Below are positions 45,635-54,230 of a stretch of DNA of 64,000 nucleotides, piece after piece (the stretch's first letter is position 1; each line of letters begins with the position of its first letter). Position numbers and translations under genes: made by a program. The DNA comes from Boseongicola sp. Its GTDB lineage: Bacteria > Pseudomonadota > Alphaproteobacteria > Rhodobacterales > Rhodobacteraceae. The stretch is taken from positions 1 to 64,000 of the forward strand of contig CP046179.1 in assembly GCA_014075275.1 (NCBI GenBank), written 5' to 3'. The notes beneath the pieces are model-generated. The model was not told where the DNA came from, did not search any database, and saw only the letters and a list, made by a program, of their open reading frames with translations.

Positions 45635-46125
45635 AGGTTTACGGAGTTGTCGGATGGAAAAACTCAGGCAAAACAGGGCTTGTAACACGGTTGGTGGCCG
45701 AGTTTGTGGCGCGCGGCTTTATGGTTTCGACTATCAAGCATGCCCACCACGCCTTTGATGTGGATCATGAGGGCACCGACAGTTTTCGCCATCGTGCCGC
45801 CGGAGCCAGTGAAGTTATGCTGACCAGCGGTGCCCGCTGGGCCCTGATGCATGAGTTGCGTGATGCGCCCGAGCCTGGGTTTGATGATCTTCGGCAAAGG
45901 CTTTCACCCGTGGATTTGGTGCTGGTCGAGGGATACAAGTTAGAGAATTTCCCTAAAATCGAGGTTCATCGCGCTGTCAGCAAGGCCGATATCCTTGGCG
46001 AAGGAGACGACAATGTACGTGCCATTGCATCGGACTGCGGCAAGATACTGACCGGTCGCCCAGCTTTTCAGCTTGATGATACCAACGCCATCGCGGATTT
46101 CATTCAATCCGAGCTTCAGTTATGA
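45631..46125 (+). CDS. mobB: Molybdopterin-guanine dinucleotide biosynthesis protein B
   Basis: A 164-residue P-loop GTPase. The Walker A motif GWKNSGKTGL lies at residues 8-17, followed by STIKHAHHAFDVDHEGTDS and VLVEGYKLENFPKIEVHR, both typical of MobB. It is thought to help MobA by supplying or binding GTP and is not strictly essential in other bacteria. The ATG overlaps the mobA stop by four bases, and moeA follows 44 bases later. Confidence 0.94.
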   Translation: MKVYGVVGWKNSGKTGLVTRLVAEFVARGFMVSTIKHAHHAFDVDHEGTDSFRHRAAGASEVMLTSGARWALMHELRDAPEPGFDDLRQRLSPVDLVLVEGYKLENFPKIEVHRAVSKADILGEGDDNVRAIASDCGKILTGRPAFQLDDTNAIADFIQSELQL

Positions 46126-46169
46126 TGTCTTTTGAAGGGGTTGTGTCGATCTGATCCCACGGGGAGCAA

Positions 46170-47432
46170 ATGTCCGATCTAAAGCCACCAAGGCTGAATA
46201 ACGACTGTTTTGCATTGCCGCCGGGCGTCGATTGGACGCCGGTAGATCAGGCATTGGAGCGCCTTGAGGCGGGCATGGTTTGCGTGACGGCGGTCGAAAC
46301 CAAGCCGGCAGTTGAAGCTGCCGGTCTGATCCTTGCCGAAGATGTTTTAGCGCAGCGCGCCAATCCCCCTGCCGCTAATTCTGCGGTGGACGGCTATGGG
46401 TTTGCCCATGCCGCAACAGGGGGCGGAGACCAGAAATTGCCGTTGGTGTCGGGGCGTGCAGCTGCAGGGCAGCCGTATTCCGGCAATGTGCCAGCTGGAA
46501 AAGCCGTCCGCATCTTGACCGGAGCACTGCTGCCGGGCGGAGTCGACACCGTTATTCTGGAAGAAGATGTGGCCCACGACGAAACACACATCGCGTTTAA
46601 TGGTCCTGTCAAACTCGGTGCGAACTGCCGCCGCGCGGGCGAAGATGTTGATGCCGGACAAGTCGTGGCAACCGCAGGAAAGAGGCTTGGGCCACCGGAG
46701 CGCGCCATATTGGCAGCAACTGGTGTGACCGAAGTGCAGGTGCGGCGCCCACTAAAGGTTGGCGTGCTATCAACCGGGGACGAACTGGCAGCACCTGGCA
46801 GCACCTTTGATCTGGCGCGCACATTTGACGCCAACCGGCCCATGTTGTTGAGCTTGTTGGCGGAATGGGGTTTCGAAGCCGTTGATCTCGAACATGTTGG
46901 CGACGATCGCGAGAAGCTGCGCGGCGTGCTGGATGCATCTGCCAGAAAGGTCGATGCAATTTTGACTTCCGGTGGAGCCTCTGCTGGCGACGAAGATCAT
47001 CTGGCGGCCATTCTTGGCGAAGAGGGTTTTCGGCAGGATTGGCGCATCGCCTTGAAGCCTGGGCGGCCTCTGGCTCTGGGACTTTGGAACGGGTGCCCAA
47101 TTTTCGGCTTGCCCGGCAATCCGGTTGCTGCGCTGGTCTGCGCAATGATATTTGCGCGTCCCGCGCTTGGGGTCATGGCCGGCGAGCCCTGGAAAACGCC
47201 GCAGTCGTTTAAGGTTCCCGCCGCCTTTGCAAAGACCAAAAAACCTGGACGCCGGGAATACCTGCGCGCCAGAATGACGGCGGACGGCCGCGCAGAGGTC
47301 TTTGCTTCAGAAGGATCTGGGCGTATTTCCGGGTTGGCCTGGGCCGATGGCCTGGTCGAGTTGGGCGATGGTGGTCAAAAGATCGCTGCGGGTGATCTCG
47401 TGCGCTATATACCTTTTGCCAGCTTTCGCTGA
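46170..47432 (+). CDS. moeA: Molybdopterin molybdenumtransferase
   Basis: A 420-residue MoeA that inserts molybdate into adenylylated molybdopterin. The domains are in order: an N-terminal MoeA-N part with ANPPAANSAVDGYGFAHA, ending in GAPVPxGAD-type sequence (here RILTGALLPGGVDTVILEED), the MPT-binding MogA-like domain with VGVLSTGDELAAPGS and SGGASAGDEDHL, and the C-terminal domain after GLPGNPVAALV. The ATG at 46170 follows GGGGAGC. It closes the fdhD-mobA-mobB-moeA operon, and a strong hairpin follows the stop. Confidence 0.95.
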   Translation: MSDLKPPRLNNDCFALPPGVDWTPVDQALERLEAGMVCVTAVETKPAVEAAGLILAEDVLAQRANPPAANSAVDGYGFAHAATGGGDQKLPLVSGRAAAGQPYSGNVPAGKAVRILTGALLPGGVDTVILEEDVAHDETHIAFNGPVKLGANCRRAGEDVDAGQVVATAGKRLGPPERAILAATGVTEVQVRRPLKVGVLSTGDELAAPGSTFDLARTFDANRPMLLSLLAEWGFEAVDLEHVGDDREKLRGVLDASARKVDAILTSGGASAGDEDHLAAILGEEGFRQDWRIALKPGRPLALGLWNGCPIFGLPGNPVAALVCAMIFARPALGVMAGEPWKTPQSFKVPAAFAKTKKPGRREYLRARMTADGRAEVFASEGSGRISGLAWADGLVELGDGGQKIAAGDLVRYIPFASFR

Positions 47433-47469
47433 TCTAGCACATTATTGGCCCGGAAATATCCCAGGGGGT

Positions 47470-47490
47470 GCGGGGGACAGCGTCCCCCGC
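47470..47490. terminator. Bidirectional terminator hairpin between moeA and the rhodanese gene
   Basis: GCGGGGGA at 47470-47477 pairs with TCCCCCGC at 47483-47490 around CAGCG. Two further palindromes follow (CCGTCGCGACGG, then GGCC GGAA GGCC), and AATTTA ends the group. The site lies between convergent genes and probably serves both. Confidence 0.65.
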
Positions 47491-47523
47491 CCGTCGCGAC
47501 GGGGCCGGAAGGCCCGGCGCAAT

Positions 47524-47898
47524 TTAGTCTTCGACCGGACCGCCAGCCTCTTTCCAGGACGAAAACCCGCCAACATTAGAGACGTTCTGATACCCCATGT
47601 CCTTCATGGTCTTGCCGGTCAACGCGGCCTGTCCACCGGCACCGCAGATCAAAACGATATCGGCATCCTTGCTCAGGCCTGGATGATGCAGGGCGTGGGT
47701 GTCGTCACCGCGAAACTCCATCATGCCACGCGAGATACGCAGCGCGCCCGCAATTGTGCCCGAGGCAGCAATTTCGCCGCTGTCGCGAACATCGACAAAA
47801 ACGCTGCCACCTGCGGCATGTTTGGCGATGCCGTCTTCGGCTGATATTTTGGGAACGACGGCGTTGGCTTCGGCCAGATAGTTTTCGGCGGTCTTCAT
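47524..47898 (-). CDS. Rhodanese-like sulfurtransferase domain protein
   Basis: A 124-residue single-domain rhodanese. ATG 47898 has AGGAG nine bases before it; an upstream start at 47919 is less likely. It contains VFVDVRDSGEIAASGTIAGA, the rhodanese entry motif, the active-site loop ICGAGGQAAL with the catalytic Cys, and GYQNVSNVGGFSSWKEAGGP at the end. The loop ends in Gln where many rhodaneses have Arg, which may change the sulfur donor. No signal peptide. Substrate unknown. Confidence 0.88.
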   Translation of the reverse strand: MKTAENYLAEANAVVPKISAEDGIAKHAAGGSVFVDVRDSGEIAASGTIAGALRISRGMMEFRGDDTHALHHPGLSKDADIVLICGAGGQAALTGKTMKDMGYQNVSNVGGFSSWKEAGGPVED

Positions 47899-48016
47899 AC
47901 GTTTAACTCCTGTTGGCATTGTCTCATCTTAAATAGACCGATCCGCGGTATACACAACTGTCGAACATGTCTTTTTACAGGTGTCCATTTCGCAATTATT
48001 GTTTAGCGTTAAACTA

Positions 48017-48925
48017 TCACCCCATCATGCTTGGATCACCAGTTGCCCAAGCCAGGGCTTCGCCGCGATCCATCGCCTGAATGTCCGCCATGTCACTGTC
48101 TTCGATACGGAAAGAAAAGAGATCGATGTTCTGTTGCATGCGTCCGGAATTCAGACTCTTCGGCAAAACCGCGTAACCGTTCTGGACGCCCCAGCGCAAA
48201 AGTAACTGCGCTTCGGTGGTATTGTATTTCTGAGCCAACGCCTTGAATGGTGCGCTTTGGCCTTTCATGTCCTCGGTTTTGGCACTGTCTTGGCCAGGTT
48301 CCGTGCGCCATGTCGAAAGTGGTGCAAGACTGGAATACGCTATAGGTGCGATGCCATGCGCGTTCATATGCGCGATCAACTCGGGCTTCTGAGACCAGGG
48401 ATGTAGCTCGATCTGATTAGCGTCGGGCTCTGGCAGGCCGGCATCGTTGATTTCGTCCAAATGGGCAGTTGTGAAGTTGCTGACGCCAACCGCGCGTGCC
48501 TTGCCCGCAGATTTAAGATCTAAGAGGGCGCGCCATTGGTCCAGGCGTTCGTCACCGCCCGACGGCGCGTGGATCAGATAGAGGTCGACAAAATCAGTAT
48601 CGAGTTTGGCGAGGCTTTCTTCGAACGCTTCGACAGTCTGGTCGTAGGTTTTTGGCGCATCCCCCCAGGCGGCATTGCCGGGCCAAAGTTTGGTGGTAAT
48701 GAAAACGTCATCGCGTTGAAGTCCGTTTGCCGAAAGAGCCTCACGAATTCCCGCTCCGACCCCGGTTTCGTTTTGGTATCCGGCTGCAGTGTCAATGTGG
48801 CGATACCCGTTTTGTATAGCTGTGGACACGGCCATCGGTACCATTTCGTCAGAGATCAGATAAGTGCCGAAACCAACCATTGGCATGACTGTCGTTTCAT
48901 TTAGCTCGAGTGTTTGCATGGTCAT
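48017..48925 (-). CDS. Aldo/keto reductase
   Basis: A 302-residue TIM-barrel reductase that uses NADPH to reduce aldehydes or ketones. The tetrad can be placed: Asp and Tyr in HIDTAAGYQNE, Lys in FITTKLWPG and His in YLIHAPSGG. GVSNFTTAHLDEI and the C-terminal PKSLNSGRMQQNI, which binds the cofactor phosphate, are also present. It is nearest to the AKR5-type group by general pattern. It is divergent from an AraC regulator, so probably controlled by it; this pairing is common for stress- or aldehyde-inducible reductases. Confidence 0.93.
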   Translation of the reverse strand: MTMQTLELNETTVMPMVGFGTYLISDEMVPMAVSTAIQNGYRHIDTAAGYQNETGVGAGIREALSANGLQRDDVFITTKLWPGNAAWGDAPKTYDQTVEAFEESLAKLDTDFVDLYLIHAPSGGDERLDQWRALLDLKSAGKARAVGVSNFTTAHLDEINDAGLPEPDANQIELHPWSQKPELIAHMNAHGIAPIAYSSLAPLSTWRTEPGQDSAKTEDMKGQSAPFKALAQKYNTTEAQLLLRWGVQNGYAVLPKSLNSGRMQQNIDLFSFRIEDSDMADIQAMDRGEALAWATGDPSMMG

Positions 48926-49089
48926 TTCAATTCGTCCTGAGTTCTGTTGATCTGTGATGAACTTAGAGACTTGCCGTTAATCTGGCTTGCATCATCCTGT
49001 GAATTTTCTGCCTATTCCTACGAGGTTTAGAATTTTTAGGTGAATTTTTCGACCGTAGACTCTAAAGATGGCAATGAAAGGAGCGGCAT

Positions 49090-49974
49090 TTGACACTGGC
49101 AACTTTAATAGAGCGCGCAGAGCGATATGAAGCTAAATTTCAGACAAATAACGCTAGTTTGCATCCCGGGCTTATTGTGCTGCGCAAAGATCGCCCCAGC
49201 GCGATTGAGGCAGTTGTTTACAATCCGGTCGTTTGTCTGATCTTACGAGGGGCGAAAGAAACGGCTATTGGTCGTATGTCGGTCGCATTGAGTGCTGGCG
49301 ATGCTCTAGTTGTCAGCCACGAGCTACCTGTTGTTTCAAAAATAACCCAGGCAAGTTCTGCAGCACCCTATCTCGCAATTGTCTTGTCATTGGATCTGAC
49401 TGTGGTGCGCAGCCTATACGAGCAAGTTGGGGCGGACGTGCCCTCGGACTCTGTTGCACGTTCGCTGAGCGCGGGCGCTGCCGATCCGATTTGGGCCGAT
49501 GCGTTGGAACGTTATCTGGTAGCGGTCGAAACGCCACTTGAGGCTGATGTTCTGGGGCCACTCATTCTGCGCGAGTTACATTTCCGCCTATTGATGTCGT
49601 CGCTTGGGGGGATGCTGCGCAATTTGCTGGCAGTTGATAGCCACGCCAGCCGCGTGGCACGCGCAATCTCAAGAATCCGTGCGGATTTCCGTCAACCGCT
49701 AGCTGTTCCAGACCTTGCGCAATTGGTGGGAATGAGCGCTTCTTCATTTCACGAGCACTTCAAGGCGGTAACTGGAACGACGCCGCTTCAGTATCAAAAG
49801 GACTTGAGAATGATCGAAGCGCGCGGGCTTTTGCAGGGCGGGAATTGGTCTGTATCTGCTGCGAGTTTTGAAGTCGGATACGAAAGTCCCGCGCAGTTCA
49901 GCCGGGAATACACCCGAAAATTTGGAATTCCACCCAGTCGGGATACCGGTAGGGTCAGTTTGCAGGTGGCATGA
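49090..49974 (+). CDS. AraC-family regulator (AraC_N type)
   Basis: 294 residues. The start is TTG 49090 with AAAGGAG eight bases upstream; no ATG fits. Residues 1-165 are an AraC_N cupin-like domain (PVVCLILRGAKETAIG; LSAGDALVVSHELPVVSKI). The C-terminal part has two helix-turn-helix motifs (LAVPDLAQLVGMSASSFHEH and VSAASFEVGYESPAQFSREY). YqhC-type members of this group sense aldehydes and activate neighbouring reductases. The divergent aldo/keto reductase gene, about 165 bases away, is the natural target. Confidence 0.92.
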   Translation: MTLATLIERAERYEAKFQTNNASLHPGLIVLRKDRPSAIEAVVYNPVVCLILRGAKETAIGRMSVALSAGDALVVSHELPVVSKITQASSAAPYLAIVLSLDLTVVRSLYEQVGADVPSDSVARSLSAGAADPIWADALERYLVAVETPLEADVLGPLILRELHFRLLMSSLGGMLRNLLAVDSHASRVARAISRIRADFRQPLAVPDLAQLVGMSASSFHEHFKAVTGTTPLQYQKDLRMIEARGLLQGGNWSVSAASFEVGYESPAQFSREYTRKFGIPPSRDTGRVSLQVA

Positions 49975-49991
49975 ATCGAAGAGGAATCGCG

Positions 49992-50390
49992 ATGGCGCAG
50001 GGTGATATGTTTGCCAGTGCTGACGTTGCGAAGGCGTTTGATGCCATCCCGGCGGACTGTCATTCTGTTCTATTGGCTCTTCGGCGTCTTATTTACCAAG
50101 TTGCAATAGAATGCCCTGAAGTGGGCAGGGTAGAAGAGTGGGGGCAGCCCGCGTATCTGACGTCCGAGACCAAATCTGGGACAACGGTCCGGCTTGGGCA
50201 AGCGAGGGACGGTCGCGCAGCCATTTTCACGCATTGCCAAACCAGCGTTGTTTCGGAATTTCGGCAGATTTTTCCGGAAGCTTTCGAGTATGATGGTACT
50301 CGTGCGGTGCTATTAGGCGATTTAGGTGATGCGAAACTTGAAAAGCTGGCTTTTCTGATGCAGTCGGCACTGACTTATCATTTGCGCTGA
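49992..50390 (+). CDS. DUF1801 (YdhG-like) protein
   Basis: A 132-residue small protein with the DUF1801 pattern: a helix with VAKAFDAIPADCHSVLLALR, then VEEWGQPAYLTSETKSGTTV, the central WGQP motif, and a strand AAIFTHCQTSVVSEF. No function is established for the family. I chose ATG 49992 after AGAGGAA; ATG 49971 overlaps the regulator stop and is the alternative. It follows the AraC gene on the same transcript. Confidence 0.75.
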   Translation: MAQGDMFASADVAKAFDAIPADCHSVLLALRRLIYQVAIECPEVGRVEEWGQPAYLTSETKSGTTVRLGQARDGRAAIFTHCQTSVVSEFRQIFPEAFEYDGTRAVLLGDLGDAKLEKLAFLMQSALTYHLR

Positions 50391-50879
50391 GCCATTGTGA
50401 GTAAAGCGAACTCTCACAAAGTATCCGACATTTCAGCTATGGAATAACGTTCCTTAGAATCAACTGTTTAAAGCAGCTTTGATGTGCTGAATGTCGGCAC
50501 AATTTCAAAGTGATTGCAGTGAAACAGATTCGATTTCTACAATCGCGGGCGCTACTGACAATGAATGTTACAAACACATTGGGCTTTCCGCTATGAAACG
50601 GGCTTATATTATCGCAATTTATTCGACGTGAGTGTAAATTTGGTCGTTTGTTAACATTCCGATGTCGCTTTTTGTATGCGGCGACCCGTCTTTGTGACAA
50701 TCATGTGGCATGGCTTTCACGGCACCTTCACGAGCAATCGTCTGTACTCATATGATCAACATCATGCAGTTCCGAGCGAAACAACAGTTTCGTCGTGCTT
50801 GGCCAGATTATCGCGCGCTTTGCTGCTCCTGCCGCGGCGCAAATATTCCATTCCAAAAACAAACAAACGGGGGATTCAC
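50391..50879 (+). other. Long intergenic region before the binding-protein gene
   Basis: About 490 bases with a rather high A+T content and no plausible gene. An open frame runs from 50676 into the next gene but lacks a ribosome site and reads as noise. The length suggests a regulated promoter for the binding protein-BCCT operon; no clear promoter boxes or inverted repeats were identified. Confidence 0.5.
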
Positions 50880-52031
50880 ATGAGTCGTTATCGAGACCGC
50901 TCAGGTGGGGCATTGCTAACTGCGTGTGCAGTGATGTTCATGACACTGTCGGGAGGAGCCAGCCAGGCGCAGGATTCAGCAGCTATGGCGAAACCGAGTC
51001 CAGAGATTACATTTACGTCATGGACCGGCCCATATATGCGCAGCCAGATGCTGGGGTTTGTGCGGCCTTTCGAGAATGCAAATGATGTTAGTGTTAATGT
51101 TGCACACTACAACGGCGGCATTTCGGAAATCCGTGACCAAGTCGAAAGTGCCAACGTAATTTGGGATGTGGTTGATCTGACGCAGGCCGATTCACTTAGA
51201 GCCTGTGAAGAAGGACTATTGGAAGATTTATCCGGAATTTCCTTGCCGGCTGGTGCAGACGGAACTCCGGCTAGCGATGATTTTGTTGAGGGCGCGCTGA
51301 ACGAATGCGGCGTCGGCGTCATCGTTTGGGGCACGGCATTTGCCTATGACAACAATGCTTTTGGCGACAGCCCACCTGCGACAATTGCGGATTTCTTCGA
51401 TACCGAAAATTTCCCGGGCCCCAGAGCAATTCGCAATGATCCAACAGTCATCATGGAATGGGCGTTGATGGCCGACGGAGTTGCACGGGACGATGTCTAT
51501 TCGACACTGGAAACCGACGCGGGCGTTGTTCGCGCCTTTGCGAGGATGGAGTCAATTCGTCCAGACCTTCAGCTTTGGAGTACCGGGCGTGAACCTATTA
51601 GAATGCTGAACGCAGGCGAGGCTGCAATGTCGTCCGTCTGGGCAACGACTGGTGCTGTTGCGTCGCGAGAAGAAGGTGCGGAGTTCACCATGATTTTTGA
51701 TGGTCGAGTGATTGAACTTGACCTGTTCGGCATCCCAAAAGGAACCCGTTACAAACAAGAAGCGATCGACTTTATCCGCTTCGCAAGCAGCAGTGAATCG
51801 TTGGCTAATATGGTGACGCATTTGCCCAATGGTCCAACCCGGAAATCATCGCTCGCAATGCTGTCGGATGATGTTTTGTCGCGAATTCCAAATGGTCCGG
51901 CTTTCGATGACAAGGTTCACATCCTGTCAGACGCCGATTGGTGGTCGAAGAACCACGGTCGTCTGGAGGAAGCTTTCCAAGCATGGTTGACCGTTGCGGC
52001 ACGTCAAGGTGCAGCTGGTTCAACGCGTTGA
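50880..52031 (+). CDS. Periplasmic substrate-binding protein (PotD/SpuD-like)
   Basis: A 383-residue secreted protein. Its signal peptide has a hydrophobic core ALLTACAVMFMTLSGG and a likely cleavage after ASQA. The mature protein follows the type 2 binding-protein pattern of polyamine-type solute receptors: ITFTSWTGPYMRSQMLGF, WDVVDLTQADSLRACEEGLL, and WGTAFAYDNNAFGDSPP. Such proteins normally feed ABC importers, but no ABC permease or ATPase is here; instead a BCCT carrier starts 30 bases downstream on the same strand. A GGGGGA precedes ATG 50880. The ligand could be a polyamine or a quaternary amine. Confidence 0.85.
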   Translation: MSRYRDRSGGALLTACAVMFMTLSGGASQAQDSAAMAKPSPEITFTSWTGPYMRSQMLGFVRPFENANDVSVNVAHYNGGISEIRDQVESANVIWDVVDLTQADSLRACEEGLLEDLSGISLPAGADGTPASDDFVEGALNECGVGVIVWGTAFAYDNNAFGDSPPATIADFFDTENFPGPRAIRNDPTVIMEWALMADGVARDDVYSTLETDAGVVRAFARMESIRPDLQLWSTGREPIRMLNAGEAAMSSVWATTGAVASREEGAEFTMIFDGRVIELDLFGIPKGTRYKQEAIDFIRFASSSESLANMVTHLPNGPTRKSSLAMLSDDVLSRIPNGPAFDDKVHILSDADWWSKNHGRLEEAFQAWLTVAARQGAAGSTR

Positions 52032-52061
52032 TCCAGGCCAACAGGATAAAGAGGGATAAAA

Positions 52062-53663
52062 ATGAGTAACGAAACAACAGAGACTCCTCGCAACATGGTT
52101 GCAGAGTCTGGCCCTTTCAAAGGGATGAACGTTCTGATGGGCGTGGCCTCGATGGTCATGATCCTCGGATTTGTGATCTACACGATCAGTGACGTCGAGG
52201 CTTCCAGCGAAGTCTTTGCTGCCGGTAAGAACTTTATTATCGGCACGATGGATTGGTTTTATGTCGTCGTCGTAAACATCGCGCTGTTCTTTGTATTCTG
52301 GCTAATGGTCAGCAGGTTTGGCAATGTAAAGCTGGGCAAGGATGACGATGAGCCGGACTTTTCCACGTTCTCGTGGATTTGTATGCTGTTCAGCGCCGGT
52401 CTTGGTTCCGGTCTGATCTATTGGGGTGTTGCCGAGCCGATGTATCACATCCAGGGCAGCCCATTTCTGACCAAGGGCGGGATCGAGCCTGGCTCGGTTG
52501 ATGCAGCGATCTCGGCTGTCACAGTGACCAATTTCCACTGGGGTTTCCATGGTTGGGGTCTTTATGTGCTGGTAGGTCTAAGCCTTGCGTATTTCTCGTA
52601 TCGCCGTGACCTTCCGCTGACGCTTCGCACAGCGCTGTATCCGGTTCTGAAAGAGCGCATTTACGGTCCTTGGGGCCATCTGGTGGATCTGATCGGTGTC
52701 TTCGGCACCATCTTCGGCCTGGCAACGTCGCTGGGTCTTGGTGTGACGCCGATTGCTGCGGGTCTGGAAAACCTTGGATGGATGACCAACACCCAGACAA
52801 ACCAGCTTATTCTGGTGGCCATTATCACTTGTCTCGGAACTGCCTCGGCGGCGTCGGGTGTGGGTAAAGGCGTGCGTATCTTGTCCGAGTGCAACGTTAT
52901 GGCTTCGGTTGGGTTGCTGATCTTGTTCATCATCCTTGGGCCAACGGCCTTCTTGCTGGGCATCACAATCTCTGGCTTCGGAGACTATCTGTGGAACGTT
53001 ATTCCTATGGGTTTCTGGATCAACGGTGAGCCTGATAACCAATGGCAGAGCTGGTGGACCATCTTCTATTGGGGTTGGTGGATCGCTTGGTGCCCATTTG
53101 TGGGTCTGTTCATCGCGCGCGTCTCTAAGGGGCGCACGATACGACAGTTCTGCTTCTGTGTTCTGTTGATCCCGACATCCGTCGTCATGCTGTGGATGGG
53201 CGTCTTTGGTGGTGCTGCCGCTGGTGTGGATCTGTTCTATGGAACTGGTGTGGTCGATGCCGTGAATGCGGATTATGCGACCGGCGTGTTCAAAACTGTC
53301 GAGGGATTTGGCTATAGCGCATTGGTCTATCCGATCACGGTGCTGATCACGGTTCTGCTGATTTCGTGGTTCGTAACGTCATCGGATTCGGGCACATTGG
53401 TTATGTGCACGATGTTGTCGATGGGCGACGAGCACCCACCGGTAAAGTTCCGGATTTTCTGGGGTCTAACCTCGGGTGTGGTTGCGGGTGTCTTGATGCT
53501 TGCGGGCGGTCTGAGCGCGCTTCAGACGGCATCAATTGTGGCCGGTTTGCCGATTGCTGTGATCCTGTTGTTCATGATCTACGGCATCGTCAAATCGCTG
53601 CATGAAGATCATCCGGTTCCAGACGTCGAAGACAAGTATGACCTTGAGTTCCTGAACCGCTAA
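52062..53663 (+). CDS. BCCT-family transporter
   Basis: A 533-residue carrier of the betaine/carnitine/choline family with twelve expected membrane spans. Diagnostic stretches are GLGSGLIYWGVAEPMYH, the FHWGFHGWGLYVLVG region, and the family signature WWGWWIAWCPFVGLFIARVS near residue 335, whose aromatic residues line the substrate site. Members import glycine betaine, choline, carnitine or DMSP with sodium or proton. AGAGGGA lies before ATG 52062. No long C-terminal osmosensing tail is present. It is in one operon with the binding protein and is followed by a strong terminator. Confidence 0.94.
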   Translation: MSNETTETPRNMVAESGPFKGMNVLMGVASMVMILGFVIYTISDVEASSEVFAAGKNFIIGTMDWFYVVVVNIALFFVFWLMVSRFGNVKLGKDDDEPDFSTFSWICMLFSAGLGSGLIYWGVAEPMYHIQGSPFLTKGGIEPGSVDAAISAVTVTNFHWGFHGWGLYVLVGLSLAYFSYRRDLPLTLRTALYPVLKERIYGPWGHLVDLIGVFGTIFGLATSLGLGVTPIAAGLENLGWMTNTQTNQLILVAIITCLGTASAASGVGKGVRILSECNVMASVGLLILFIILGPTAFLLGITISGFGDYLWNVIPMGFWINGEPDNQWQSWWTIFYWGWWIAWCPFVGLFIARVSKGRTIRQFCFCVLLIPTSVVMLWMGVFGGAAAGVDLFYGTGVVDAVNADYATGVFKTVEGFGYSALVYPITVLITVLLISWFVTSSDSGTLVMCTMLSMGDEHPPVKFRIFWGLTSGVVAGVLMLAGGLSALQTASIVAGLPIAVILLFMIYGIVKSLHEDHPVPDVEDKYDLEFLNR

Positions 53664-53690
53664 GTCGGGAAACTAAGACAGAAATCATGA

Positions 53691-53721
53691 AGAGGAGCAG
53701 GAAACTGCTCCTCTTTTTTTG
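53691..53721 (+). terminator. Rho-independent terminator after the BCCT gene
   Basis: A perfect ten-base stem, AGAGGAGCAG at 53691-53700 and CTGCTCCTCT at 53705-53714, with a GAAA tetraloop and a run of seven T. One of the best terminators in the window. Confidence 0.95.
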
Positions 53722-54230
53722 TGGCAGCGGCAAGTTTCCTGATTTTCACTCAGTGGGACCACGGGTGATCGGTTAACGAGGCCTTATGGCAACGGTCGGT
53801 CGCGGGGCGTTGCGTCCGGCCTCCCAAATGATTAACGCCATAAAACACAGGGGATCGGGTGATTTGGCCCTGTCTGTATCGCGTCGGCATTACGTCGGTA
53901 TTACGTCGGTGCCCTTATCCGGTGTTGCGCGTTCGCACACCAGATTTGGTGCGCGCGGTAAGGAAGGTTAAGGGTGGGTTAATGTTTGGAGAATGGTTTT
54001 TGGTGCAGATGTTAAAATTCTGACTTCGGATCGCCGAGTACAAATGAGGCGTTGAAAATCGCTGCTTGGAGCCCAAATTGGCCGACGCTGCGCGATGTAT
54101 AAACGGCAACTTTCAGAGCCCTTGGCCAAGAGTTTGCTCGTTGCCCCGCAGAACACGAACAACGCTAGACTTTCTGTACATATCCATAGAACGTTGCTAA
54201 CTGATAATAAGAAATTCCAAAGGATATTGG
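53722..54230 (+). other. Non-coding stretch with short triplicated motif
   Basis: About 510 bases without a convincing gene on either strand. At about 53882-53915 three short units in a row begin with CGTCGG (CGTCGGCATTA, CGTCGGTATTA, CGTCGGTGCCC). The remainder is a leader for the regulator gene that starts at 54231. The last 100 bases are AT-rich, as expected for a promoter, but no boxes were assigned. Confidence 0.45.

Noticed and set aside
50676-50879. 68-residue N-terminal extension of the binding protein
   Set aside because: It lacks a ribosome site and would bury the clear signal peptide that begins at 50880.
53882-53915. CRISPR-like repeat
   Set aside because: Three short adjacent units of about 11 bases without spacers; only a small tandem repetition.
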